A stretch of DNA of 64,000 bases from JBBSBL01 sp046330255. Its GTDB lineage: Bacteria; Actinomycetota; Thermoleophilia; Solirubrobacterales; Solirubrobacteraceae. The notes under the pieces were generated by a model. It worked only from the letters and a program-made list of their open reading frames with translations, ran no database searches and was not told the DNA's origin. Where the stretch lies: assembly GCA_046330255.1 (NCBI GenBank), contig JAXLTC010000001.1, positions 806,001-870,000 on the forward strand, written 5' to 3'. Every line of letters begins with the position of its first letter. Position 1 is the first letter of the stretch. The translations under genes and the position numbers were made by a program. Below are positions 41,201 through 49,442 of the stretch, one piece after another.

Positions 41201-43822
41201 GGCGACGGCCGCCCGATCGCGATCGTGGCCCCCGGCGGTGCTCGCACCGCGCTGAGCGTGAACCGCGACGGCGACCTCGTGAGGGTGGCGAGCCCGCTCG
41301 GGCACGAGCACCATCTCGTCTACGGCGGCGGCGGCCTGCTGACATCACTGACCGAGCCTGCGGGCGGCGTCAGCGAGATGCGCTACGACGCGCAGGGGCT
41401 GCTGACGCGCGCGGTCGACCCCGACGACGTGCGAATCGACCTGAGGCGCGCGACCACGCAGGACTCCGTCACCGTGACGGCCACCGACGGGGACGGGTAC
41501 GCGACCGCCTACCGCTACGGCGACCTCCCGGGCGGCGGCGCGCGCAGCACCGTGACCGATGCGGCCGGAGGGACCACCTCGGTCGAGAGGGACGCCGGCG
41601 GCATCGAGCGCCGGACCTCGCCGGACGGCACGCTGCGGACGCGGCGGCTCGGCCCCGACCCGCGCTTCGGGCTGATGGCCCCGATGACCGAGGCAGAGAC
41701 GCTCGTGTCGCCCTCCGGCCGCGCGAGCGCGCTCGAGCGCTCGCGCACGGCGATCCTTCCGTACAGGGGCGCCCGCTGGCGCGCCGCCTCGCTGCGCGAC
41801 GTGGTGAGGCGCGACGGCGCGCGGAGCGTTTGGCGCTGGTCCGGGGCGACGCGGACGCTGCGCCTGCGCACCGCCGCGGGCAGGGTGTGGAGCTGGCGGC
41901 TCGATCGGCTGGGCCGGGTCGCCGCGACCCAGGCCCCGGGAGAGGCGCCGGTGCCCGCCGGCGAGGGCCGCGGCGGAGCGGTGGCCGCGCTCCTTCGCGG
42001 CGCCGGCGGGCACCCGAGATCGGTCACCGTCGCCGGTGCGACCACGTCGTTCGCCTACGATGCCGCGGGCCGGCGCACGGCCGTCGTCCTCCCGCGCGGC
42101 GGCCGCTACACGCTGGCGGTCAGCCCCGCGGGCCGCGACCGCGGCTACACCGCCCCGGGCGAGCTCTCCGGCCTGTCGCTCACCTACACGCCCGGCGGCC
42201 GGCTGGAGCGCGAGACCCTGCCGAGTGGGCGCTCGGTGGCCGACTCGCCGGACGCGGCGGGCAGGCTCGCCGGCCGCTTCGGCGGGGGCGTCGGGATCAG
42301 CTACGCCTACGCCGGGCCCACCGGCCGGATCGCCACGCTGATCCGCACCGCGCCGCCGACCGGCGGCAGCGCCCCGCCGGAGCCCGCCGCGACGCTCGCC
42401 GCGGACTACGACGGCGGCGTGATCTCCGGGCTCACCTGGGGGGGCCCCTTCAGCGCCCGGGCGACATTCGAGCGGGACGGAGCCGGACGGCTGACCGCGA
42501 TCTCGGAGACCGTGGCGGGCGAGACGAAGGTGCTCGCGATCCCGCGCGACGCGGACGGACTGGCGACGGGCATCGGGCCGTTCGCCTTCGACCGCGACGG
42601 TCCGCGCGGCCAGGTGACGCGCGCGGTGGCCGGGCCGCTGCGGGCGAGCTTCGGCTACGACCGCCTCGGCCGCCCGGTCTCGCGCAGCTACGCCGCCGGC
42701 CCGGCGGGCGTCGTCTATCGCGAGACGCTGCGCTACGACGCGGCCTCGCGGGTGGCGGCACGGACCGAGCTGCTGCCCGGCCACCCGGGCGCTCCCGCGA
42801 GCCTCGCCCGGGAGTCGCTGTCCTACGATGCGGCATCGCGGCTGGCGGAGGTGCGCCGCGGGGGCAGGGCGCTCGAGCGCTACGGCTGGGACACGGACGG
42901 CAATCGCACCAGCCGCCGCCTCGGCGACGCGCCGGCCCAGACCACGACCTACGACACCGGGGACCGGATCGCCGACCACGGCGGCGTTCCCTACCGCGTG
43001 GATCCGGACGGGTTCGTGACCCGGCGCGGAGGCGACTCGTTCGCGTACACGGCCGACGGCGAGCTCTACCGCGCGGTCGTCGGCGGGCGCGAGATCGACT
43101 ACCGCTACGACGGCCTGGGCCGGCGCATCTCGCGCACCGGGACGGACGGGACCACCCGCTACCTCTACGACGATCCGCGGGACGCCTACCGCCTCACCGC
43201 GACGATCGACCCGCGCGGGGGCGCGACGCGCTACCTCTACGACGGTGGCGGCCTGCTGCTGGCGATCGCCCGCGGCGGCCGGCGCTTCCTGGTCGCCACC
43301 GACGCGAGCGGCACGCCGCACGTGGTCGCCGCCGCGAACGGCTCGGTGCGCCGCGTGATCCGGACCGACAGCTTCGGCCGCGTGCTCGCGGACTCCGCGC
43401 CGTCGTTCCCGCTCGCGGTCGGGTTCGGCGGCGGGCTGGCGGATCCCGAGACCGGCCTGGTGCGGCTGGGCGTCCGCGACTACGACCCCGAGACCGGCCG
43501 CTTCACCGCACGCGACCCCGCGCTGTTCGCGTCCGGGCAGGCCAACCTCTACTCCTACGCGGGCGGCGACCCCGTCGGGCGGCGCGACCCCACGGGCCTC
43601 GGCTGCATCGGCGCCCGGGGCCCGGACCACGGCGCCGGCGCCTCCTACTGCGCGGGCAGCCGCGGGCGGGCGGTGTGCGCCGGCGACGCAGACCCCGCTC
43701 CGCGCGAGTCGGGCGCGTTCGCCGGCGCCGCCGCCCGGCCGCGTGCCGCCGCCGCCCGTGGCGTCCTCCCCGCGGGGACGTGGCCGGGCGCCGCCGGCGC
43801 ACGCGGCTGCCTGCGGTTGTGA
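38204..43822 (+). CDS. Large secreted RHS/YD-repeat protein with teneurin-like NHL region
   Basis: The 1,872-residue exported protein has a signal peptide in the first ~33 residues. A carboxypeptidase-regulatory-like domain follows (~80-160: GRVLDADGSPLAAARVRVLGHP). A Pro/Ala linker lies at ~370-394 and an NHL-type propeller at ~596-932 with repeats such as GPDGSIYVDD and APDGSIYLAA. YD/RHS repeats run from ~946 to 1740 (YDAAGRR, YDRLGRP, YDAASR). The RHS core is ~1743-1797 (DPETGLVRLGVRDYDPETGRF...DPTGL). Only ~75 residues follow the core, with cysteines but no toxin domain I can name, and no immunity gene follows. NHL plus YD shell is the teneurin/Tc-toxin-like plan, so an encapsulated C-terminal effector or adhesion role is possible. 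The ATG was chosen because it starts the signal peptide. Confidence 0.88.
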   Translation: MIHRASTERLLSRALARGAAVLALSAAPAWAAAAPAPGDPPPAGAPAPLAARTAFLWSGPGAPQRGVAPGALTARRLAIVLGRVLDADGSPLAAARVRVLGHPELGVSTSGRDGRYAIALDGGGAAVLDFSRSGRLPVQRRIVPGWQQFAHAGDVRLTAPDPAATRIASGSAAAFQVHRATPRRDADGARRIALIFPRGTRAELTLPGGASRALPAMTVRATELSVGADGPERLPGSLPPTAAYAFAFDVGVDDARRAGATGARFDRPVIAYAEDFLGLPVGAGIPAARYDRAGGDWPAVPNGRVVQVTSIAGAQARLDVDGTPGPESPARLRELGIGDPERRALARLYRPGARLMRLTLDRAAPYALGPAPAPPPGAAAPATPSPRPGDGAPVATACPPGEGAEVGCTRQRYRTAIPVAGTSLSLRYASDRQPGYLPARTVEVAVTGPEVPKALRRAEVSVEVAGRRLERTYAARPGQRLRWTWDGRDAWGRRVAGAATARVTVTYVYPEGYRATAAVAGARSFGSPGAGQGSRVVGGREGSELGLSRSATLTLGAMDPRSSDGLGGFTLGAHDAYDPEARTVLRGDGGVVGGAQAPLAAARLATPAGVAIEGIAAGADGSLYLPDSSRGRVYRIAPGGRSAVLAGDGRHGLPAGDGGPATAARLGRRVVAVAGGPDGSVYVLVTAGRRGTPNQQVRRVSPAGRITTVAGAARAGSTRDGAPARRALIDATGLAVGPDGSIYVDDAAGRRLRRIGADGRVTTLAGGGEASVTTSPLPARRVRLPTPARPAVAPDGSIYLAAERQNRVLRLTPDGALAAVAGNGDDAAGPGSGAATGIDVPAPRAIAVAPDGTVYIASARTRGSARAPIVAVSPDGLLTPFAGDSACRRGGRPQAIEPLAECFGHEDAMAVLPDGSVAYGGRGGVLRRTGSPFPGFGGRRLWTPSPDGRTVDVFDGRGRHLSTRDALTGGVLRRFGYDGSGRLSSVTDGAGRTTRIERAGDGRPIAIVAPGGARTALSVNRDGDLVRVASPLGHEHHLVYGGGGLLTSLTEPAGGVSEMRYDAQGLLTRAVDPDDVRIDLRRATTQDSVTVTATDGDGYATAYRYGDLPGGGARSTVTDAAGGTTSVERDAGGIERRTSPDGTLRTRRLGPDPRFGLMAPMTEAETLVSPSGRASALERSRTAILPYRGARWRAASLRDVVRRDGARSVWRWSGATRTLRLRTAAGRVWSWRLDRLGRVAATQAPGEAPVPAGEGRGGAVAALLRGAGGHPRSVTVAGATTSFAYDAAGRRTAVVLPRGGRYTLAVSPAGRDRGYTAPGELSGLSLTYTPGGRLERETLPSGRSVADSPDAAGRLAGRFGGGVGISYAYAGPTGRIATLIRTAPPTGGSAPPEPAATLAADYDGGVISGLTWGGPFSARATFERDGAGRLTAISETVAGETKVLAIPRDADGLATGIGPFAFDRDGPRGQVTRAVAGPLRASFGYDRLGRPVSRSYAAGPAGVVYRETLRYDAASRVAARTELLPGHPGAPASLARESLSYDAASRLAEVRRGGRALERYGWDTDGNRTSRRLGDAPAQTTTYDTGDRIADHGGVPYRVDPDGFVTRRGGDSFAYTADGELYRAVVGGREIDYRYDGLGRRISRTGTDGTTRYLYDDPRDAYRLTATIDPRGGATRYLYDGGGLLLAIARGGRRFLVATDASGTPHVVAAANGSVRRVIRTDSFGRVLADSAPSFPLAVGFGGGLADPETGLVRLGVRDYDPETGRFTARDPALFASGQANLYSYAGGDPVGRRDPTGLGCIGARGPDHGAGASYCAGSRGRAVCAGDADPAPRESGAFAGAAARPRAAAARGVLPAGTWPGAAGARGCLRL

Positions 43823-43844
43823 GGGAGGCCCGGACCCGGAAGTC

Positions 43845-45326
43845 CTACTCGCCGTCCTCGCCGCGCCAGCGACGCTCGAACGGCAGGCGCCAGCCATACG
43901 GCGCGGCGAGCGCCTTCACCGACTCGGGGCCCCACGACCCGGCCCAGTAGGGCTCGACCGGAGGCGGCGCCTGGAGCAGCGGCTCGGAGACCTCCCACAG
44001 GCGCTCGATCCCCTCCGCGGTGGTGAAGAGCGTGTGGTCGCCGGTCATCGCGTCCACGATCAGTCGCTCGTAGGCCTCGAGCACGTCCTCGTGCAGCGCG
44101 GTCTCCGAGAGCGAGAACTGGAAGCTCGCCTTGTGCAGGCGCATCCCCGGGCCGGGCTTCTTCGCGTAGAACGACAGCGACATGCGCGCCGACTCGTCGA
44201 GGTCGAAGGTCAGGTGGTCGGTGCCGAAGCGGCCCACGCCGGAGCCGGAGGGGAACATCGCGTGCGGCGGCTCGCGGAACGCGATCGAGATGATGCGCGC
44301 GCCCTCCTCCATGCGCTTGCCCGTGCGCAGCAGGAACGGCACGCCCGACCAGCGCCAGTTGTCGATCTCCGCGCGCAGCGCGACGAGCGTCTCGGTCTGC
44401 GACTCGGGAGCGACCCCCGGCTCCTCGCGGTAGCCCGCGTACTGGCCGCGCACCACCCGCGCGCGGTCGATCGGCTGCAGCGAGCGGAAGACCTTGTTCT
44501 TCTCCTCTGTGATCGCGCGCGGCTCGAGCGCGCTCGGGGGCTCCATCGCGACGAACGCCAGGATCTGGAACAGGTGCGTGACGACCATGTCGCGGTAGGC
44601 CCCGGTGTCCTCGTAGAAGCCCGCGCGGCTGCCCACCTCGAGCGTCTCGGGAACGTCGATCTGGACGTGGTCGATGTGGTCCCGGTTCCAGATCGGCTCG
44701 AACAGCCCGTTGGCGAACCGCAGCGCGAGGATGTTCTGTGCCGCCTCCTTGCCGAGGAAGTGATCGATGCGAAAGACGTCGTCCTCGGCGAAGACCTCGT
44801 GCACCGCCGCGTTCAGCGCGCGCGCCGACTCGAGATCGGTGCCGAACGGCTTCTCCATGATCACCCGCGCGCGCTCGGCCAGCCCGGCGGCGCCCAGCAT
44901 TTGCACGACGGCGGTCGCGGCGCGCGGCGGAACGCTCAGGTAGTGCAGCCGCCGTGAGCCATCCGGCAGCGCGGCCTCGGCCGAGCCGACGGCCGACGCG
45001 AGCCCGTCGGGCCCGGCCGCCTGGTCGACGTAGGTGATGCGCTCGGCGAACCGCTCCCAGGTCTCGTCCTCGACCGCCCTGCGCGCGAAATGCTCGCATG
45101 CCTCGCGCGCCAGCCCGCGGAAATCCTCGTCGCCGATCTCGTCGAGCGACGTCGCGACGATCCTCCACTCGTCCGGCATGAGGCCGGACTCCGTCAGCCG
45201 CAGCAGCCCGGGGAGCAACTTGCGCCGGGCGAGGTCGCCCGTCGCCCCGAAGAGGACGATCGTGTGCGGGCCCGGCCGCGGAGCCGGGGCGCCCGCGCCG
45301 AACGTGGCGTCCGCGCCGCTGGCCAC
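43845..45326 (-). CDS. zwf: Glucose-6-phosphate 1-dehydrogenase
   Basis: The 493-residue enzyme of the oxidative pentose phosphate pathway makes NADPH and 6-phosphogluconolactone. The nucleotide-binding motif is IVLFGATGDLARRKLLP near 22-38. The active site is RIDHFLGKE near 185-193, with a conserved lysine motif EKPFGTDLESA upstream. The C-terminal half shows the family blocks DVPETLEVGSRAGFYEDTGAYRDMV and RTGKRM. Length is normal. The GTG start has a TAGCGT box 8 nt upstream. No gnd, pgl or opcA is adjacent. Confidence 0.95.
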   Translation of the reverse strand: MASGADATFGAGAPAPRPGPHTIVLFGATGDLARRKLLPGLLRLTESGLMPDEWRIVATSLDEIGDEDFRGLAREACEHFARRAVEDETWERFAERITYVDQAAGPDGLASAVGSAEAALPDGSRRLHYLSVPPRAATAVVQMLGAAGLAERARVIMEKPFGTDLESARALNAAVHEVFAEDDVFRIDHFLGKEAAQNILALRFANGLFEPIWNRDHIDHVQIDVPETLEVGSRAGFYEDTGAYRDMVVTHLFQILAFVAMEPPSALEPRAITEEKNKVFRSLQPIDRARVVRGQYAGYREEPGVAPESQTETLVALRAEIDNWRWSGVPFLLRTGKRMEEGARIISIAFREPPHAMFPSGSGVGRFGTDHLTFDLDESARMSLSFYAKKPGPGMRLHKASFQFSLSETALHEDVLEAYERLIVDAMTGDHTLFTTAEGIERLWEVSEPLLQAPPPVEPYWAGSWGPESVKALAAPYGWRLPFERRWRGEDGE

Positions 45327-45334
45327 GGCGCCGG

Positions 45335-45340
45335 ACGCTA
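45335..45340 (-). promoter_or_regulatory. -10 box of zwf
   Basis: TAGCGT on the minus strand, 8 nt before the GTG. Confidence 0.45.
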
Positions 45341-45396
45341 GCGGACGGGGGAGCGCCCCCGCTCCGGCCGGGACCGGGCCCGGACGCGGCGCGCGG

Positions 45397-46035
45397 CTAT
45401 TCGTCGCGCGGCGCCGGCTGGAAGACGATCCGCTTGAGCTCCCCGACCGCGCCGCCGCCGAGGCGGAGCGCCGTCTGGAACCCCTCGGCGCCCAGCTCGC
45501 CCGCGTCGAGCGCGCGGCGCAGCGCGTTCAGCTCGGCGCGCGACTCCTCCGCCACCTGGTCGCGCGCCACCTCGAGCAGCAGCATGTGCCGCGGGCGCCG
45601 CGACGCGGCGGCCATCCGCACCCAGCCCTCGCGCTCGGCCGGATCGAGAGTCTCGGCGACGTAGACGATCGTCTGGCCGGCGGCCAGCCGCCTCTGCACG
45701 GTCGCCTCGAGCAACTGGGCCGCGCTCCCCTCGAGCCGCTCGGCCGGCACCCGCCCCTCGATCAGCCGCCGTACCTTGCCGGGCGAGAGCACGGCCCCGG
45801 AATCCTCGATCACGCGCGCGGCCAGGCGCTCGGCCTCGGCGCTCGCGGCGGAGACGATGACCAGCAGGCTCCCGGGCGAGTAGCGGAGCCGGTCGGCGGG
45901 CCGCAGCACGCGACAGCGGGTGGAGATGTCCGCGGGCCGCTCGGAGGCGCCGTCGCGCCGCGGGCGGTCCGACGACCATCCGGTTCGCTCGTCGGCGGAG
46001 ATCTTGACGCTTCGTGGTGCGGTGGGCTCGGGCAT
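45397..46035 (-). CDS. Degenerate P-loop (polynucleotide kinase/AAA_33-like) protein
   Basis: The 212-residue cytoplasmic protein follows the plan of bacterial PNKP-type kinase domains. The first strand LLVIVSAASAEAERLAARVI sits where the Walker A loop GxSGSGKS should be but has no glycine-lysine-serine loop. LSPGKVRRLIEG stands in for LSSDALR without the Asp. RRLAAGQTIVYVAETLDPAEREGWVRMA matches the VVDATN strand without its Asp-Ala-Thr-Asn. The arginine-containing lid and ARDQVAEES helix follow. It has therefore lost ATP-binding residues and is probably a structural or regulatory paralogue. The N terminus is charged and probably disordered. It is divergent from the alpha/beta hydrolase. Confidence 0.6.
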   Translation of the reverse strand: MPEPTAPRSVKISADERTGWSSDRPRRDGASERPADISTRCRVLRPADRLRYSPGSLLVIVSAASAEAERLAARVIEDSGAVLSPGKVRRLIEGRVPAERLEGSAAQLLEATVQRRLAAGQTIVYVAETLDPAEREGWVRMAAASRRPRHMLLLEVARDQVAEESRAELNALRRALDAGELGAEGFQTALRLGGGAVGELKRIVFQPAPRDE

Positions 46036-46102
46036 GACTCCATCTTGCCGCACCGACCGCCGCGAGCGGGGCGCGAGCGGCTCGCGAGAGCGATCCTGCA
46101 CC

Positions 46103-46108
46103 TAGACT
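46103..46108 (+). promoter_or_regulatory. -10 box of the alpha/beta hydrolase gene
   Basis: TAGACT ends 8 nt before the ATG at 46117. Confidence 0.45.
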
Positions 46109-46116
46109 CACGCCGG

Positions 46117-47016
46117 ATGCGACCGCTGACGGCCCTCGCCGCCGCGCTCGCGCTCGCGCTGGCGGGCGCCGTGACGGCGTCCGCGTCGGCCCGTACGCGC
46201 TCGGTCGCCGACGCTCCGGTCCGGATCGCGAAGGCCGGCGCCGGCCGCATCGCCTACCGCTCCGTCGGATCGGGTCGCCCGCTGGTCCTGGTCACAGGGC
46301 TGTCGGCGACGATGGACAGCTGGATGCCGTCGTTCGTCGACGCGCTCGCCCGCCGGCACAGGGTGATCGTCTTCGACAACGCGGGGGTCGGGCGCAGCAC
46401 CGCGCCCCGCGGCAAGCTGACGATCGCGGGGATGGCGAGGGACACGGCCTCGCTGATCCGGGCGCTGCGCCTGCGCAAGCCCGACGTGCTCGGCTGGTCG
46501 ATGGGCGGGATGATCGCCCAGGCGCTCGCGCGCACCCAGCCGCGGCTGGTGCGCCGGCTCGTGCTCTGCGCGAGCGCGCCGGGCGACGGCACGGCGACCC
46601 TCCCCACCCCCGACGCGCTGGCGGTGCTGGGCGGCGACTACACCGACACGGGGCCGCTGCTCGGCCTGCTGTTCCCGCCCTCGCGGCCCGGGTGGCGGAG
46701 CCGCTTCCTGGCCGGGCTCTTCGCCTACCCCCATCCCGAGTTCGTGGCTCCCCCGGCGATCGTCCGGGCGCAACTGGCCGCCAGCGCGGACTGGATGCTC
46801 GGCCGGGACGCGGCGAGCGGGCCGATCGGCCGCCTGCGCTTGCCGGTCCTGATCGGCGCCGGCGCGCTCGACCGCGCGCTCCCGGTGGCCAACGACCGGC
46901 GCCTGAGGGCCGGGCTGCCGGACGCGCGACTGTACGTCTATCGCGGCGCCGCGCACGGCTTCCTCTTCCAGGAGCAGCGGAGCTTCGTCCCGCTGGTCCT
47001 GCGCTTCCTGCGCTGA
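46117..47016 (+). CDS. Secreted alpha/beta-fold hydrolase
   Basis: The 299-residue protein begins with a signal peptide (MRPLTALAAALALALAGAVTASASA). The nucleophile elbow is GWSMGG with Ser128. The likely acid is Asp in GALDRALP and the His is in GAAHGF. The oxyanion strand PLVLVTGLSATMDSW and the FDNAGVGRS loop are typical. It acts outside the cytoplasm on an ester, lactone or amide that cannot be predicted. The ATG choice rests on the TAGACT box 8 nt upstream and on the signal peptide. The MMPL gene converges 10 bp away. Confidence 0.88.
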   Translation: MRPLTALAAALALALAGAVTASASARTRSVADAPVRIAKAGAGRIAYRSVGSGRPLVLVTGLSATMDSWMPSFVDALARRHRVIVFDNAGVGRSTAPRGKLTIAGMARDTASLIRALRLRKPDVLGWSMGGMIAQALARTQPRLVRRLVLCASAPGDGTATLPTPDALAVLGGDYTDTGPLLGLLFPPSRPGWRSRFLAGLFAYPHPEFVAPPAIVRAQLAASADWMLGRDAASGPIGRLRLPVLIGAGALDRALPVANDRRLRAGLPDARLYVYRGAAHGFLFQEQRSFVPLVLRFLR

Positions 47017-47026
47017 CCGCGCGGCC

Positions 47027-49261
47027 CTAGGCGGGCGTGCGCTCCGGCGCGGGCTCCGGCCCGGCGAGCTCGCCGTCCAGCAGTTCCTTGCCCTCCACCG
47101 CCATGTGCGGCAGGCGCCGGTCGAGCCACCCCGGCAGCCGCCACGTGCGCGCGCCGAGGATCTCGAGCACGGCCGGGAGCAGCAGGACGCGGATCACGAA
47201 CGCGTCGAGGAACACCGCCACGGCGAGGCCGAAGCCGAACATCATGATCACGCGCTCGCCGCCGAGGATGAACGAGGCGAAGACCAGGACCATGATCGTC
47301 GCGGCCGCGGTCACGACCCGGCCGGTGCGCGCCAGCCCGTCGCGCACGGCGGCCGAGGCGTCGCCGCTGCGCGCCCACTCCTCGCGGATGCGGGAGACGA
47401 GGAACACCTCGTAGTCCATCGAGAGCCCGAACACGATCGCGAAGAGCATCACGGGCAGGAAGGCCTCTATCGGCCCGGGCTCGATCCCGGTCAGCCCGCG
47501 GAGCCAACCGTCCTGGAACACGGCGACGACCAGGCCCAGCGCGGCGCCGATCGAGAGCAGGTTCATCACCGCCGCCTGGAGCGGGATCAGCAGCGAGCGG
47601 AAGACCACCAGCAGCAGCAGCGCGCTGAGCAGCACGACCGCGCCGATGAAGAGCGGGAGCTTGCCCGCGAACAGGTCTGCGATGTCGATGAACACCGCGG
47701 TCATCCCCCCGACCGCGACGGTCGCCCCGGAGCCGCGCGCGAGCGGCGGGATGACGTCGGCGCGCAGATGGCGCACGAGGCGCTCGACCGCCGGGGATTG
47801 CGGGGAGGCGGCCGGATAGGCGACGAGCGTCCCGACCCGGCCCGAGGGAGCGATCCGCGGGGGCGCGACGGCCGCGATCCCGGGCGTGCGAGCGACCGCC
47901 CCGCGCACCTGCCTAAGCAGCGCCGGCCCCCGCCCGGCGGGCAGCGTCGCCACGATCGTCAGCGGTCCGTTGAAGCCGGGCCCGAAGCCCTCGGCGAGCA
48001 GGTCGTACGCCTTGCGCGTGGTCGTGGAGGAGGGGTTGTTGCCGGCGTCGCTGTGCCCGAGGCGCAGCCCGAGCGCGGGCGCACAGGCCGCGAGCAGGAT
48101 GACCGTGCCCGCGAGCGCGCAGAGCCAGCGGCGGCGGGCGACCAGCGCGGCCCAGCGAGCCCAAGCGGATTCGCGCGGCGGCGCCTGTGGCGGGCGAGGC
48201 GGGGCCGCGCCGCCGGCGGCCGCCCCCGCCGCCCGGCGCCGGGCGCGACGCCCGGGCCGCGCGACACGCCGGCCGAGGAATCCCAGCAGCGCCGGCGTCA
48301 GCGTCAGCGACGCCACGAGCACGAACAGCACCGCGAGCGAGGCGGCGATCGCCACGCCGTAGAGGAAGGAGACGCCGAGCAGCACCATGCCCAGGAGCGA
48401 GATCACGACCGTCACGCCCGCGAACGTGACCGCGCGGCCGGCGGTGTCCATCGCGGTCAGGACCGCCTCGTCGACCCGGCCCCCGTTCGCGTGGTAGGCC
48501 TCGCGGAAGCGGGTGACGATGAAGAGCGCGTAGTCGATGCCGACGCCGAGGCCGATCATCGCCGCCAACTGCGGCGAGAAGTCCGCCATGTCGACCGCGT
48601 TGCTGAGCGCGCCCACGATCGCCAGGCCGGTTCCCAGCCCGAACAGCGCCGTCAGCACCGGCAGCCCCATCGCCACCAGCGACCCGAACGTGATCAGCAG
48701 GACCACGATCGCGGCCGCGAGGCCGATCGCCTCGGTCGCCGCGGGCGGCGCCTGCTCGGTGCGCTCCACCGCCTGACCCCCGAGCTCGACCTGGAGCGCT
48801 GGCGAGCGCGCCGCGTGCGCCGTGTCCACGACGCGCTGGATCGCCGTCTTGGGGAGATCGTTCGCCTGCGCGTCGAACGCCACGGTCGCGAAGCCGATGC
48901 GGCCGTCGCGCGAGACCGCCCCGCCGCGCCCGGTGCGCTCGAACGGCCCGGCGACCGAGGCCACCCTGGGCAGCGCGGCGACGTCCGCGAGCATCCGCTG
49001 TACGCGCGCGCGCGTGGCCGGCGCGGCGAGCGTCCCGCGCCGCGCGCGGACGACGATCTGGTCGACGTCGCCCGACTGCGACGGGAACGCCCGTTTCAGC
49101 AGGTCCGCCGCGGTCTGCGACTGCGTTCCGGGCAGGCTGAAATCGGACGCGTAGTTGGTCCCCGCGCCGGACGCGATCACGCCCACGCCGACCAGGGCCA
49201 CGACCCACGCCGCGAGCACGACGCGGCGCCGGCGCACGCAGAGCCGGGCGAGCCTCCTCAT
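47027..49261 (-). CDS. MMPL/RND-superfamily transporter
   Basis: The 744-residue membrane protein has the twofold RND plan: TM1 near residue 14-32, a periplasmic-type loop to ~165, then a five-helix bundle, repeated in the second half. The first bundle has GVGIDYALFIVTRFREAY and the second has FGLSMDYEVFLVSRIREEW, both with the buried Asp-Tyr pair used for proton coupling in MmpL proteins. The linker carries ARRRAAGAAAGGAAPP. It would export lipids or lipophilic drugs. No MmpS gene is adjacent. The IS1182 element begins ~100 bp upstream of its start and could separate it from older control sequences. Confidence 0.92.
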   Translation of the reverse strand: MRRLARLCVRRRRVVLAAWVVALVGVGVIASGAGTNYASDFSLPGTQSQTAADLLKRAFPSQSGDVDQIVVRARRGTLAAPATRARVQRMLADVAALPRVASVAGPFERTGRGGAVSRDGRIGFATVAFDAQANDLPKTAIQRVVDTAHAARSPALQVELGGQAVERTEQAPPAATEAIGLAAAIVVLLITFGSLVAMGLPVLTALFGLGTGLAIVGALSNAVDMADFSPQLAAMIGLGVGIDYALFIVTRFREAYHANGGRVDEAVLTAMDTAGRAVTFAGVTVVISLLGMVLLGVSFLYGVAIAASLAVLFVLVASLTLTPALLGFLGRRVARPGRRARRRAAGAAAGGAAPPRPPQAPPRESAWARWAALVARRRWLCALAGTVILLAACAPALGLRLGHSDAGNNPSSTTTRKAYDLLAEGFGPGFNGPLTIVATLPAGRGPALLRQVRGAVARTPGIAAVAPPRIAPSGRVGTLVAYPAASPQSPAVERLVRHLRADVIPPLARGSGATVAVGGMTAVFIDIADLFAGKLPLFIGAVVLLSALLLLVVFRSLLIPLQAAVMNLLSIGAALGLVVAVFQDGWLRGLTGIEPGPIEAFLPVMLFAIVFGLSMDYEVFLVSRIREEWARSGDASAAVRDGLARTGRVVTAAATIMVLVFASFILGGERVIMMFGFGLAVAVFLDAFVIRVLLLPAVLEILGARTWRLPGWLDRRLPHMAVEGKELLDGELAGPEPAPERTPA

Positions 49262-49364
49262 CGGGCGGGGCGGGAAGGGGGCATGCCGCGGGTCAGGGTA
49301 GCCGGAGATCCGGAGAAATCACGGAGAGCGCGGCGCGATGCCCCGCACGCCTCCCGCTCACGCC

Positions 49365-49405
49365 ACTCGGCCGCGATTCTGGTCGCCTGGAGGCTGTCGC
49401 ACAAA
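49365..49405 (+). repeat. IS1182 left terminal inverted repeat
   Basis: Starts ACTCGGCCGCGATTCTGG and ends GGCTGTCGCACAAA. It is the inverted partner of 50851-50891. Confidence 0.8.
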
Positions 49406-49442
49406 TGGTGGCTCTGTCCGGGTTGCTGTGGACCATTTGGTG

